From the NCBI RefSeq assembly GCF_009827325.1, contig NZ_WTYC01000003.1, positions 186,001-250,000 on the forward strand: a DNA stretch of 64,000 nt. The letters run 5' to 3'. Every line of letters starts with the position of its first letter. Positions within the stretch are counted from its first letter, which is position 1. The notes under the pieces are model-generated. The model had not been told where the DNA came from, ran no database searches, and saw only the letters and a program-made list of their open reading frames with translations. This DNA comes from Qipengyuania vulgaris. Lineage in GTDB: Bacteria > Pseudomonadota > Alphaproteobacteria > Sphingomonadales > Sphingomonadaceae. Shown here one piece after another: positions 18,619 through 26,675 of this stretch. Made by a program: the position numbers and the translations under genes.

Positions 18619-19488
18619 ATGACCATTCCCGGCCCGACCTCACAGACCTTCATCTCGCAGCGCCTGCGGCTCAATTACCTCGACTGGGGCAATCGCGGAA
18701 AGCCGCCGCTGGTGCTCGTCCATGGCGGGCGCGACCATGCGCGCAGCTGGGACTGGGTGGCGGAGCAGCTGCGCGACGACTGGCACGTGGTGGCGATGGA
18801 CCACCGCGGCCACGGCGATTCCGACTGGGTGAGCGACGGTAATTATTCCGCCAGCGACATGGTCTACGACCTGGCGCAGCTGGTCCATCAGCTGGGCGTC
18901 GGCCCGGTGACCATCGTCAGCCATTCGATGGGCGGCAACGTCTCGCTGCGTTATGCCGGGACCTTCCCCGACATGGTCCGGAAGATCGTCGCCATCGAAG
19001 GGCTGGGGCCGAGCCCCAAGCGGCAGGCGGAAATGCGCGAGAAGAGCTATCCCGAGCGGCTCAACGAGTGGATCGGGCAGAAGCGCAAGGCCGCCGGACG
19101 GACGCCGCGCAAATACGAAAGCATCGAAACCGCCTTTGCCCGCATGATCGAGGAGAACAGCTATCTCACCGAAGATCAGGCGCGCCACCTCACCATTCAC
19201 GGGGTGAACCGGAACGAGGACGGGACCTACAGCTGGAAGTTCGATCCGCATCTCAATGTCTGGCCGGTCGAGGATATTGCCGACGAATTCCTCCACCAGA
19301 CCTGGGCGGCGATCACCGCGCCCACGCTGCTGCTGTACGGAGCGGACAGCTGGGCCTCCAACCCCGAAGGCGACGGGCGGCTCGATCATTTCGCCAATGC
19401 GCAGGTCATCGAGTTCGAGAATGCAGGCCACTGGCTCCACCACGACCAGTTCGATCGCTTCATGGCGACGATCCGGGACTTTCTCTGA
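18619..19488 (+). CDS. Alpha/beta-hydrolase fold enzyme
   Basis: 289 aa. The fold is shown by the oxyanion segment LVHGGRDHARSWDWVAEQL, the DHRGHGDSDW turn, the nucleophile elbow VSHSMGGNVSLRY (Ser of SHSMG) and the C-terminal GHWLHHDQ, which holds the likely catalytic His. The acid is probably the Asp in LLYGADSW. The substrate (ester, epoxide or C-C bond) cannot be told. It is same-strand with prfC (37 bp upstream) and the EEP-family gene (42 bp downstream). Confidence 0.86.
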   Translation: MTIPGPTSQTFISQRLRLNYLDWGNRGKPPLVLVHGGRDHARSWDWVAEQLRDDWHVVAMDHRGHGDSDWVSDGNYSASDMVYDLAQLVHQLGVGPVTIVSHSMGGNVSLRYAGTFPDMVRKIVAIEGLGPSPKRQAEMREKSYPERLNEWIGQKRKAAGRTPRKYESIETAFARMIEENSYLTEDQARHLTIHGVNRNEDGTYSWKFDPHLNVWPVEDIADEFLHQTWAAITAPTLLLYGADSWASNPEGDGRLDHFANAQVIEFENAGHWLHHDQFDRFMATIRDFL

Positions 19489-19530
19489 GACTCGCGGCAC
19501 AAGCGGCGGGGATCATGCATTGAGATCCAT

Positions 19531-20232
19531 GTGCGCCTGACCTTCGCCAGCTATAACATCCACAAGGCCGTGGGGCTCGATCGCAAGCGCGATCCGGAGC
19601 GTATCCTGTCGGTCCTGCACGAAGTGAACGCCGATATCATCGCGCTGCAGGAGGCGGACCGCCGGATCGGCGCGCGCGAAACCTGCATCCCCCGCGCCGA
19701 AATCGACGATTCGCCCTGGCGGCTGATCGAGGTGGCGAAGCGTCCGCGCAGCATCGGGTGGCACGGCAATGCCCTGCTCGTGCGGCGCAAGTTCGAGGTG
19801 CATGACGCCGAGCCGCTCGACCTCCCCACGCTCGAACCGCGCGGCGCGGCGTGCGGCGAGATTACCGTCGAAGGCCAGCGCATCCGCATCATCGGCACGC
19901 ATCTCGACCTGTCCGGGCTGAGACGGCGCGACCAGATCCGTTCGCTATGCGGCTTCGTCGACGATTGCTCGCGCAACCTGCCCTCGGTCATCATGGGCGA
20001 TTTCAACCAGTGGGGCAGGGCGACCGGGGCCATGCGCGAATTTGCCGATCGCTGGGTGGTGGTGACTCCGGGCAAGAGCTATCCTTCGCGCCAGCCGGTC
20101 GCCACGCTGGACCGGATCGTGGCGAGCAAGCACTGGGACTGCGTCGAATCCAAGGTCCACCATACCGGCCTCTCGGCCGTTGCTTCGGACCATCTTCCGG
20201 TCGTGGCGACACTAGAGCTGATTAAAAAATAA
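19531..20232 (+). CDS. Endonuclease/exonuclease/phosphatase (EEP) family protein
   Basis: 233 aa. Family motifs appear in order: FASYNIHKAVG (Asn), LQEADRR (metal-binding Glu), GTHLDL, MGDFNQWG (Asp-Asn) and SDHLPVVATLE (catalytic His). EEP proteins cleave phosphodiester bonds in nucleic acids or phospholipids, and the substrate here is unknown. The start is GTG at 19531. A terminal stretch of A/T-rich sequence follows before the PII promoter. Confidence 0.85.
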   Translation: MRLTFASYNIHKAVGLDRKRDPERILSVLHEVNADIIALQEADRRIGARETCIPRAEIDDSPWRLIEVAKRPRSIGWHGNALLVRRKFEVHDAEPLDLPTLEPRGAACGEITVEGQRIRIIGTHLDLSGLRRRDQIRSLCGFVDDCSRNLPSVIMGDFNQWGRATGAMREFADRWVVVTPGKSYPSRQPVATLDRIVASKHWDCVESKVHHTGLSAVASDHLPVVATLELIKK

Positions 20233-20306
20233 CCAGCAGCCCATAAATTGGGCAACAAAATACCGCATTCTCTCGGGAATTGCGCATTTTCCCGTCTTCG
20301 GCCTTA

Positions 20307-20324
20307 TTGGCACGGCTTTTGCTG
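20307..20324 (+). promoter_or_regulatory. Sigma-54 (RpoN) -24/-12 promoter
   Basis: TTGGCACG-GCTT-TTGC at 20307-20322 matches the consensus TGGCAC-N5-TTGC exactly in both conserved blocks and spacing. It is 55 bp upstream of the PII start. In nitrogen-regulated glnK-amtB operons this promoter type, activated by NtrC, is standard. Confidence 0.85.
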
Positions 20325-20377
20325 CAAGTGCGAAAGCCGGTGCTTGGGCCGGCGCGCTTAGCAAGAGGGGTGAAGGC

Positions 20378-20716
20378 GTGAAATTCATCATCGCAGTCAT
20401 CAAGCCGTTCAAGCTCGACGAGGTCCGCGAGGCCCTGGGCGGGATTGGCGTGGCGGGAATGACGGTCACCGAAGTCAAGGGCTTCGGCCGCCAGAAGGGC
20501 CAGACCGAGATTTATCGCGGGGCCGAATATTCGACCAACATGCTGCCCAAGGTGAAGCTCGAAATCGCGGTTGCCGACGATCTCGCCGCGCAGGCGATCG
20601 AGACGATCCAGCAAACCGCCAGCACCGCAGCCATCGGTGACGGCAAGATATTCGTCTTCGACCTCGCCAGCGCCACCCGCATCCGCACCGGCGAAACCGG
20701 CGACACCGCGCTGTGA
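20378..20716 (+). CDS. glnK: PII nitrogen regulatory protein (GlnK/GlnB type)
   Basis: 112 aa, the usual PII size. It begins MKFIIAVIKPFKLDEVREAL. The T-loop carries the uridylylation site Tyr51 in RGAEYSTN, and the ATP-binding B-loop is IGDGKIFV. PII senses ATP/ADP and 2-oxoglutarate, and in the GlnK role blocks the ammonium channel AmtB. The start is GTG at 20378 after GAGGGGTGAAGGC. amtB starts 17 bp downstream, so the operon position favours GlnK over GlnB. The upstream sigma-54 promoter fits induction under nitrogen limitation. Confidence 0.93.
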   Translation: MKFIIAVIKPFKLDEVREALGGIGVAGMTVTEVKGFGRQKGQTEIYRGAEYSTNMLPKVKLEIAVADDLAAQAIETIQQTASTAAIGDGKIFVFDLASATRIRTGETGDTAL

Positions 20717-20733
20717 CGCCTTGGAGGGACATC

Positions 20734-22074
20734 ATGACCATGCCTAATTTCATGCGCGCTGCCGCCACGGCGACTGCCGCGCTCCTGACCACGACCGCCG
20801 CCCATGCGCAGGAGGCCGCCGAAGCTGCGGCTGCCGTTCCCGATCCCGGCAACAATGCCTGGATGATGACCGCGACGATCCTCGTCCTGCTCATGATCCT
20901 GCCGGGTCTCGCGCTGTTCTACGGCGGCCTGACCCGGTCGAAGAACATGCTTTCCACGATGACCCAGATCGGCGCCACTGCCGCGCTGGCGATGATCATC
21001 TGGGTGATGTGGGGGTATTCGCTCGCCTTCGGGGACACCACCTATGAAGGCACGCTGGGCCTGTTCATCAGCGGGGGCAGCTATTTCCTTGCAGGTACCG
21101 ATGCGAGCAGCACGGCGGCCACCTTCACCGACGAGGTGATCAGCAAATACGTCTTCATCAGCTTTCAGATGACCTTCGCCGCGATTACCGCCGCGCTGAT
21201 CCTGGGCGCGACGGCAGAGCGCATGAAGTTCGGCGCCGTCATGGCCTTCGTGCCGATCTGGCTGACCATCGTCTATTTCCCGATCGCGCATATGGTCTGG
21301 GCGGGCGGCGGCCTGCTGTTCGAAGACGGCGCGCTGGATTTTGCGGGTGGCACGGTGGTGCACATCAACGCCGGTGTTTCCGGTCTCGTGCTGGCCTATC
21401 TCCTCGGCAAGCGCCGCGGCTGGCCGCAGGAACCGATGATGCCGCATTCCATGACGCTGACGATGGTCGGCACCGGCCTGCTGTGGGTGGGCTGGTTCGG
21501 CTTCAATGCCGGTTCGGCGCTGGAAGCGGACGGCTCGGCAGGGCTTGCCATGATCAACACCTTCGTCGCGACCGCGGCAGGGGCCTTGGCGTGGATGGTG
21601 ATCGAGCGGCTTGCAGGGCACCAGGGCTCGGCGCTCGGCTTCTGTTCGGGCGTGATCGCGGGCCTCGTCGCCATCACTCCGGCGGCAGGCAACAGCGGCC
21701 CCTTCGGCGCCATACTGCTCGGCATATTGAGCGCGGCGATCTGTTACCTCTTCGTTGCCAAGGTGAAGGCGAAGTTCGGCTATGACGACAGTCTCGATGC
21801 TTTCGGCATCCACGGCATCGGCGGCATCGTCGGCGCAATCGGGACGGCTGTGGTCTACCAGCCTTTCCTCGGCGGGCCCGGCGACGGCTCGACCGCGCTC
21901 GGCACGCAGCTCGGCATCCAGGTCTTCAGCGTCCTCGTGACCATCGCCTGGGCGGCAATCGGCACGCTGATCGCCGGCTTGATCGTCAAGGCACTGGTCG
22001 GCCTGCGCGTCACCGAAGAGGCAGAAGTCGACGGGCTCGACATCTCCGAACACGGGGAGCGCGCCTACAACTGA
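20734..22074 (+). CDS. amtB: Ammonium transporter AmtB
   Basis: 446 aa. A cleavable signal (AAATATAALLTTTAAHAQ) is followed by about 11 membrane helices, as in the Amt/Rh family. Family segments include LFYGGLTRSKNMLSTM, FAGGTVVHINAGVSGLV (twin-His region), GWFGFNAGSAL and FGIHGIGGIVGAI. The ATG at 20734 was chosen because TTGGAGGG precedes it; an upstream in-frame GTG (20713) overlaps the PII gene. It forms a glnK-amtB operon and ends in a strong terminator. Confidence 0.96.
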   Translation: MTMPNFMRAAATATAALLTTTAAHAQEAAEAAAAVPDPGNNAWMMTATILVLLMILPGLALFYGGLTRSKNMLSTMTQIGATAALAMIIWVMWGYSLAFGDTTYEGTLGLFISGGSYFLAGTDASSTAATFTDEVISKYVFISFQMTFAAITAALILGATAERMKFGAVMAFVPIWLTIVYFPIAHMVWAGGGLLFEDGALDFAGGTVVHINAGVSGLVLAYLLGKRRGWPQEPMMPHSMTLTMVGTGLLWVGWFGFNAGSALEADGSAGLAMINTFVATAAGALAWMVIERLAGHQGSALGFCSGVIAGLVAITPAAGNSGPFGAILLGILSAAICYLFVAKVKAKFGYDDSLDAFGIHGIGGIVGAIGTAVVYQPFLGGPGDGSTALGTQLGIQVFSVLVTIAWAAIGTLIAGLIVKALVGLRVTEEAEVDGLDISEHGERAYN

Positions 22075-22165
22075 TCCACCAGTTCGGGGGGGCCGCCACT
22101 CTCTCCTCTCTCTCCTCAGGCGGCCCCGCCAAACCATGTTCCTCCTGCGAACATAGCCTAAACAA

Positions 22166-22199
22166 GGGCCGGAACTTTCGAAGTTCCGGCCCCTTTTTT
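22166..22199 (+). terminator. Intrinsic terminator after amtB
   Basis: GGGCCGGAACTT (22166-22177) and AAGTTCCGGCCC (22181-22192) form a 12-bp perfect stem followed by TTTTTTG. It lies between the convergent amtB and GMC genes. A second hairpin upstream (GGGGCCGCC with GGCGGCCCC, about 22087-22125, separated by a CT-rich loop) may add to it. Confidence 0.9.
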
Positions 22200-22205
22200 G
22201 CTATG

Positions 22206-23792
22206 TCAGGATGCGAGTTCGGCCAGCACGAAATCGGCACAGCGTTCGCCGATCATGATGCTGGGCGCGTTGGTATTGCCCGATACGAGCCGCGGCATGA
22301 TCGAAGCGTCGGCGATCCACAGCCCGTCCACGCCGCGGGCCTTGAGCTTCGGATCGACCACGTCGGCCTCGTCCGCGCCCATGCGGCAGGTGCCGACGGG
22401 GTGGTAGACCGTATCCGCGCGGCTGCGGATCAGTTCGCCGAGCTGCGCATCGTCGTCGAGGTCGACTGGATAGCGGTCCTGCGGATCATAGGCCTGCAGT
22501 GCGGGGGAAGCCACGATGCGGTGCGACAGGCGCACGCCTTCGCGCAAGGTCGCCAGATCCCGCTCGTCATCGAGGAAGTTCGGATCGATGCGCGGTGCAT
22601 CTTCCCCCTGGCGGCTCGCCAACCGTACCGTGCCGCGGCTTTCCGGACGCAGCACGCAGGCATGGAGCGAGAAGCCATGGCCCTTCACCTTGGTACGCCC
22701 GTGATCTTCCAGCATGGCGGGAACGAAGTGCCATTGGACGTCCGGTGCGGGTGCATCGGGCATGACCTTCCAGAACCCCCCGGCCTCGGCATAGGGGGTG
22801 GTCATGATGCCGGTGCGCTTGCGCCGATGTTCGATGATCGCCTTCGCCATGCGGACATTGCCCGCCAGGCTGGAGCCGATGAAATCCTTGCTCTCGGTCT
22901 GCCAGCTTGAAACATAATCGATATGGTCCTGCAGGTCCGAACCGACTGCGGGCTTGTCGACCACCACATCGATACCGTGTTCCTTCAGATGCGCGCCGGG
23001 ACCGATGCCCGACAGCATCAGGATCTGGGGAGAATTGAAGGCGCCCGCCGACAGCACCACGCCGCCCCGTGCCCTGACGGTCCGCGTCCGCTTGCCCGCC
23101 GAATAGGTGACACCGGTGACGCGGCCATACTCGATTTCGAGTTTCTGCACCGTCACGCCGATGCGGACGTCGAGGTTCTTCGACCCGCGTTTCGGTTCGA
23201 CATAGGCGCGCGCGGCGGACCAGCGCTCGCCGTCCTTCTGCGTCACCTGATAGAGGCCGAAACCTTCCTGCTTCCCGGCGTTGAAATCGGCATTGCGCGG
23301 AAGCTGGAGTTCGGCTGCCGCTTCGACGAAGGCATGGCTGCCCGGGTTCGCCCATTTCTGGTCGCTCACCCACAGCGGGCCATCGTCGCCGTGATAGGCG
23401 TCTTCGCCGCGGACATTGTGCTCGGCGCGTTTGAAATAGGGCAGGACATCGTCAAACCCCCAGCCGGTGCAGCCGAGCGCGGCCCAATTGTCGTAATCCC
23501 ACTTGTTGCCGCGGATGTAGATCATCGCGTTGATGGCGGATGATCCGCCCAGGCCCTTGCCCCGCGGCTGGTAGCCGGCGCGCCCGTTCAGCCCTTTTTG
23601 CGGCACCGTTTCATACATGTAATTGGCCGCGGGATTGGGGATGGCGAGCATTCCCGGCATCGTGATCCGCATGCCGTTGTTGCGGCCCCCCGCCTCCAGC
23701 AGGCACACGCTCTTCCCCGCTTCCGCCAGCCTGCCGGCCGCGGCGCTGCCCCCGCTGCCGCCGCCGACGACGACAATATCAAATTCGTCCAT
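22206..23792 (-). CDS. GMC-family FAD oxidoreductase (alcohol/choline dehydrogenase type)
   Basis: 528 aa. The FAD-binding start is FDIVVVGGGSGGSAAAGRLAEAG with LLEAGG, followed by the GMC signature GKGLGGSSAINAMIYIRGN. Near the C-terminus HPVGTCRMG holds the catalytic His and GNTNAPSIMIGERCADF the second conserved residue. The sequence resembles AlkJ/BetA-type alcohol or choline dehydrogenases. The acceptor and substrate are not known. It is the last gene of a five-gene minus-strand operon, 24 bp after the hydroxylase-family gene. Confidence 0.9.
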   Translation of the reverse strand: MDEFDIVVVGGGSGGSAAAGRLAEAGKSVCLLEAGGRNNGMRITMPGMLAIPNPAANYMYETVPQKGLNGRAGYQPRGKGLGGSSAINAMIYIRGNKWDYDNWAALGCTGWGFDDVLPYFKRAEHNVRGEDAYHGDDGPLWVSDQKWANPGSHAFVEAAAELQLPRNADFNAGKQEGFGLYQVTQKDGERWSAARAYVEPKRGSKNLDVRIGVTVQKLEIEYGRVTGVTYSAGKRTRTVRARGGVVLSAGAFNSPQILMLSGIGPGAHLKEHGIDVVVDKPAVGSDLQDHIDYVSSWQTESKDFIGSSLAGNVRMAKAIIEHRRKRTGIMTTPYAEAGGFWKVMPDAPAPDVQWHFVPAMLEDHGRTKVKGHGFSLHACVLRPESRGTVRLASRQGEDAPRIDPNFLDDERDLATLREGVRLSHRIVASPALQAYDPQDRYPVDLDDDAQLGELIRSRADTVYHPVGTCRMGADEADVVDPKLKARGVDGLWIADASIMPRLVSGNTNAPSIMIGERCADFVLAELAS

Positions 23793-23816
23793 GGGTTCTC
23801 CTCTCGATTCGAGAGG

Positions 23817-24761
23817 TTAGGCAGGCTCTGCGTCGCCTGCAATCGGGTTTTGAGATGCAACCGGTTCTTGGGGCGCGGCATGGCCCTGCCGTTCCAGCCA
23901 TGCGGCGCGGATCTGGTTGCTCGTCTCGCGGCTGCCGTCATGCGTCCAGCCGGGTTCGCGGATGAGGTAGGACAGCTTGTGTTTCCACGGTGCGTGCCAC
24001 ATGTCCTGCGCGATGCCGATCCATTCGTGGAACACCGCCCACAGCAGGTTGAAGCTGCCGAGCTGCCTGACGATGCCGTAGCGGATCTTCTCGTCGTCCC
24101 TCTCCGGTTCGAAAGTGCCGAATATCCTGTCCCACACGATGAAGACACCGGCATAGTTGCGGTCGAGATAGCGCGGATTGGTGGCGTGATGGACGCGGTG
24201 GTGGCTGGGCGTGTTCATCACCGCCTCGAACCAGCGCGGCATGCGGCCGATCGCCTCGGTATGGATCCAGAACTGGTAGATCAGGTTGAAGCCGCCGCAG
24301 ATCGCGATCATCGCCGGGTGGAAACCGAGCAGCACCAGCGGCAGCGCAAACAGGAAGCCCAGCGTCAGGAATCCGGTCCAGGTCTGCCGCAGCGCGGTGG
24401 AAAGGTTGTAATGCTGGCTCGAATGGTGGTTCACATGGCTGGCCCAGAACCAGCGTACGCGGTGTCCGAAACGGTGGACCCAGTAGTATTTGAGATCGTC
24501 GAGCACGAAGCAGGCGATCCACGCCCACCATGCCCAGCCGATGTCGAACAGCCGGTACTCCCAGAGGTACAGGTAGAGCGCGAAGAACAGTCCGCCGAAC
24601 AGCAGGCCCGAAACCGTGCTGCCGAGTCCGAAAGCCAGGCTGGTGAGCGTGTCCTTCGGTTCATAGGCATGGCGGTTCCTGCGCCAGGCCCAGATCATCT
24701 CGATCAGGACCAGCGCGACGAAACCGGGCACGGCATATTGAGTGGGCGAAAAATCGGGCAT
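23817..24761 (-). CDS. Fatty acid hydroxylase / sterol desaturase family membrane protein
   Basis: 314 aa with about four to five membrane helices. Three histidine clusters that bind the di-iron site are visible: HRFGH, HVNHHSSQH and HHRVHH. This is the sterol desaturase superfamily (FA_hydroxylase), whose members hydroxylate or desaturate lipids and carotenoids using O2. The C-terminal region after residue 290 is Gln/Pro/Ala-rich and probably disordered. It sits 7 bp after a small membrane protein and 24 bp before a GMC oxidoreductase, so an oxidative lipid or alcohol pathway is plausible but unproven. Confidence 0.88.
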   Translation of the reverse strand: MPDFSPTQYAVPGFVALVLIEMIWAWRRNRHAYEPKDTLTSLAFGLGSTVSGLLFGGLFFALYLYLWEYRLFDIGWAWWAWIACFVLDDLKYYWVHRFGHRVRWFWASHVNHHSSQHYNLSTALRQTWTGFLTLGFLFALPLVLLGFHPAMIAICGGFNLIYQFWIHTEAIGRMPRWFEAVMNTPSHHRVHHATNPRYLDRNYAGVFIVWDRIFGTFEPERDDEKIRYGIVRQLGSFNLLWAVFHEWIGIAQDMWHAPWKHKLSYLIREPGWTHDGSRETSNQIRAAWLERQGHAAPQEPVASQNPIAGDAEPA

Positions 24762-24768
24762 CGTCGCG

Positions 24769-25164
24769 CTACTTTATAGCCTCGATCCGCTTAACCCAAG
24801 CTTGTGGTTCGGCAATGCGCAGGACCGCGCTGCCATACCGCCGCTCCGACGTGTTGACGACGAGCGTGTCGTTTTCGATCCGTGCGGTGGCCGCGGGGGT
24901 CAGGATGCGGCCTGCGAAATGCGTTCCGTGCGGCCTCAGCAGCATGACGCGTCCCCCCGCATCGCGCAGAAGAGCGGCACGGCCTTCCGCATCGAGCGCC
25001 AGATCCGTTGCCGCGAAACCGTCCGCTGCTTCCGCTGCTGCGCGGCGCGCCTCTTCCTCGCTGGACAGCCTGCGCTCTGGCCCGAGCTTGAGCCACCAGG
25101 CCAGTCCCGCAAGCAGCAGGATGGCCGCCAGCGAGCCGAGGAACTGGAGCAGCTGGTCCTGCAC
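24769..25164 (-). CDS. Small membrane-anchored protein of unknown function
   Basis: 131 aa. One N-terminal membrane helix (about residues 8-25, LGSLAAILLLAGLAWWLKLG) is followed by a short charged, probably helical stretch rich in Ala/Glu and a compact soluble part (TARIENDTLVVNTSERRYG). I do not recognise the family. The start is GTG at 25164, immediately after the TAA of the upstream rhodanese-like gene. Seven bases separate it from the hydroxylase gene, so it is part of the same operon. Confidence 0.7.
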   Translation of the reverse strand: MQDQLLQFLGSLAAILLLAGLAWWLKLGPERRLSSEEEARRAAAEAADGFAATDLALDAEGRAALLRDAGGRVMLLRPHGTHFAGRILTPAATARIENDTLVVNTSERRYGSAVLRIAEPQAWVKRIEAIK

Positions 25165-25605
25165 TTAATCGCCGGATTGCTGGCTCAGCATCTCCAGCGT
25201 CGGCCGTACCGGGGAAATGTCATACCCTGCACCCTGCGCTTCGTGCGCGATCGTTTCCAGATCGCGCCCGGCCTTGGCCTGCGTCATCGCCCACAGCAGG
25301 GTCGAGCGGGTACCCGTGCGGCAGAAGGCGAGCACCTTGCCCTCGGCATTGCCAAGGGCCGCAGCCATGGCATCGACCTGCGGCAGGCTGAAACCGGCCG
25401 AGCCGACGGGTATCGCGGTGTAGTCCATCCCGGCCTGCCGCGCAGCCTTTTCGATCTCGCGGCCTTCGGGCTGGCCCGTTTCCTCGCCATCGGGGCGATT
25501 GTTGACGATCAGCGTCACGCCCTCCGCCTTGGCGCGTTCGACATCGCCCGGTTCGATCTGGCCCGAAGCGAGCAGCGTATCCGTTATCGGCTTGAACTGG
25601 GTCAT
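25165..25605 (-). CDS. TIGR01244-type phosphatase/sulfurtransferase domain protein
   Basis: 146 aa, consistent with the family named TIGR01244 / beta-lactamase-hydrolase-like DSP domain. The active loop is FCRTGTRS, a rhodanese-like C-R-x-G-x-R-S loop. The N-terminal ASGQIEPGDVERAKAEGVTL and NNRPDGEE segments are family hallmarks. It probably works on sulfur or phosphate chemistry in the cytoplasm. It starts three bases after the stop of the TerC gene and is followed directly by a GTG-started gene. Confidence 0.8.
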   Translation of the reverse strand: MTQFKPITDTLLASGQIEPGDVERAKAEGVTLIVNNRPDGEETGQPEGREIEKAARQAGMDYTAIPVGSAGFSLPQVDAMAAALGNAEGKVLAFCRTGTRSTLLWAMTQAKAGRDLETIAHEAQGAGYDISPVRPTLEMLSQQSGD

Positions 25606-25608
25606 GTA

Positions 25609-26415
25609 TCAGGCTCCTTCGCTGGCGGGTTTGGCCATCCGCCGGTTGCGCTGGAAGATGTTGAGGATTTCGACGCCGACCGAGAAGCCCATGGCGGCGT
25701 AGATGTAGCCCTTGGGAACATGGAAGCCGAAGCCGTCGGCGATCAGCACGAGGCCGATCATCACGAGGAAGGCCAGCGCCAGCATGACCAATGTCGGGTT
25801 CTTTTCGATGAAGCGGGCGAGCGGGTCTGCGGCAATCATCATGATGCCGACGGTGATGACGACGGCGATGACCATGATCGGGATGTCATCGGTCATGCCG
25901 ACCGCAGTGAGAATCGAATCGACCGAGAAAACGAGGTCGATGGCGACGATCTGCGCGATTACGGTACCGAAAGTGGCCGTCACCGCCGCAGCTGCGCCGG
26001 GTGTCTTGTCGAGCAGGTCGCCCGAATTGTCTTCCGGCTCCATCGAATGGTGGATTTCCTTTGTGGCCTTCCACAACAGGAACAGGCCGCCCGTGAGGAG
26101 GATCAGGTCGCGGCCCGAAAAGGCGGTTTCGAAGGTCGGTTCTCCGTAGGGTCCGGGGCTCCCTTCGATGCCGAGATCGAACAGCGGTGCCTGCAGCGTC
26201 ACCAGCCAGCCGATCAGCATCAGCATCCCGATGCGCATGACGAGCGCGAGCGCCAGCCCGATTCGCCGCGCGCGTTGCTGCTGGTGTTCGGGCAGCTTGT
26301 TCGACAGGATGGCGATGAAGATGAGATTGTCGACGCCGAGCACCACCTCGAGTGCGATGAGCGTGAGCAGGGCAAGCCATGCGGCGGGGTCGGAGAAAAG
26401 CGCGATGAGATCCAT
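25609..26415 (-). CDS. TerC-family integral membrane protein
   Basis: 268 aa with about seven membrane helices. The signature is LIALEVVLGVDNLIFIAIL early and VAIDLVFSVDSILTAVGM in the middle, each with the conserved Asp of TerC/YoaE-type proteins, linked in the literature to tellurite resistance and metal (Mn) export. I chose the ATG at 26415 (MDLIALFSDPAAWLALLTL) because the 30 residues of the longer frame are not hydrophobic or conserved. It is the first gene of the operon running down to 22206. Confidence 0.85.
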   Translation of the reverse strand: MDLIALFSDPAAWLALLTLIALEVVLGVDNLIFIAILSNKLPEHQQQRARRIGLALALVMRIGMLMLIGWLVTLQAPLFDLGIEGSPGPYGEPTFETAFSGRDLILLTGGLFLLWKATKEIHHSMEPEDNSGDLLDKTPGAAAAVTATFGTVIAQIVAIDLVFSVDSILTAVGMTDDIPIMVIAVVITVGIMMIAADPLARFIEKNPTLVMLALAFLVMIGLVLIADGFGFHVPKGYIYAAMGFSVGVEILNIFQRNRRMAKPASEGA

Positions 26416-26505
26416 GGCGGCAACCGATGCCCAAGGGATCGATTTCTTGCAAGCGAAACGATGGCCGATTCCGCCATGCGAAAATGTCACATTTGTGCGC
26501 CACAA

Positions 26506-26675
26506 GAAGTGAGAGCGCTAAATCATTCGCATGATGCGTTCTTTCGCGCTATGCGTTGGGGCGATGCGAGAGGTACTTCCCACGGAAATCCCTCCTCGCT
26601 TGCGTTTGGCACGCCTTGCAGCCTGCGTGCCGGCGCGAAGATTACGCGGCTGCGCGACAAGGTATTTTACGACTT
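26506..26675 (+). promoter_or_regulatory. Upstream/leader region of the cold-shock gene with a hairpin
   Basis: This gap between the divergent TerC and cold-shock genes holds a hairpin, GGCACGC (26608-26614) with GCGTGCC (26625-26631), a 7-bp stem and 10-nt loop, 44 bp before the ATG. A structured leader is common in cold-shock mRNAs, but temperature control here is inference. Confidence 0.4.

Noticed and set aside
20512..22137. Minus-strand open frame of about 540 codons opposite glnK-amtB
   Set aside because: It is Arg/Asp/Gly-rich with no motif, while the plus strand codes for clear PII and AmtB proteins.
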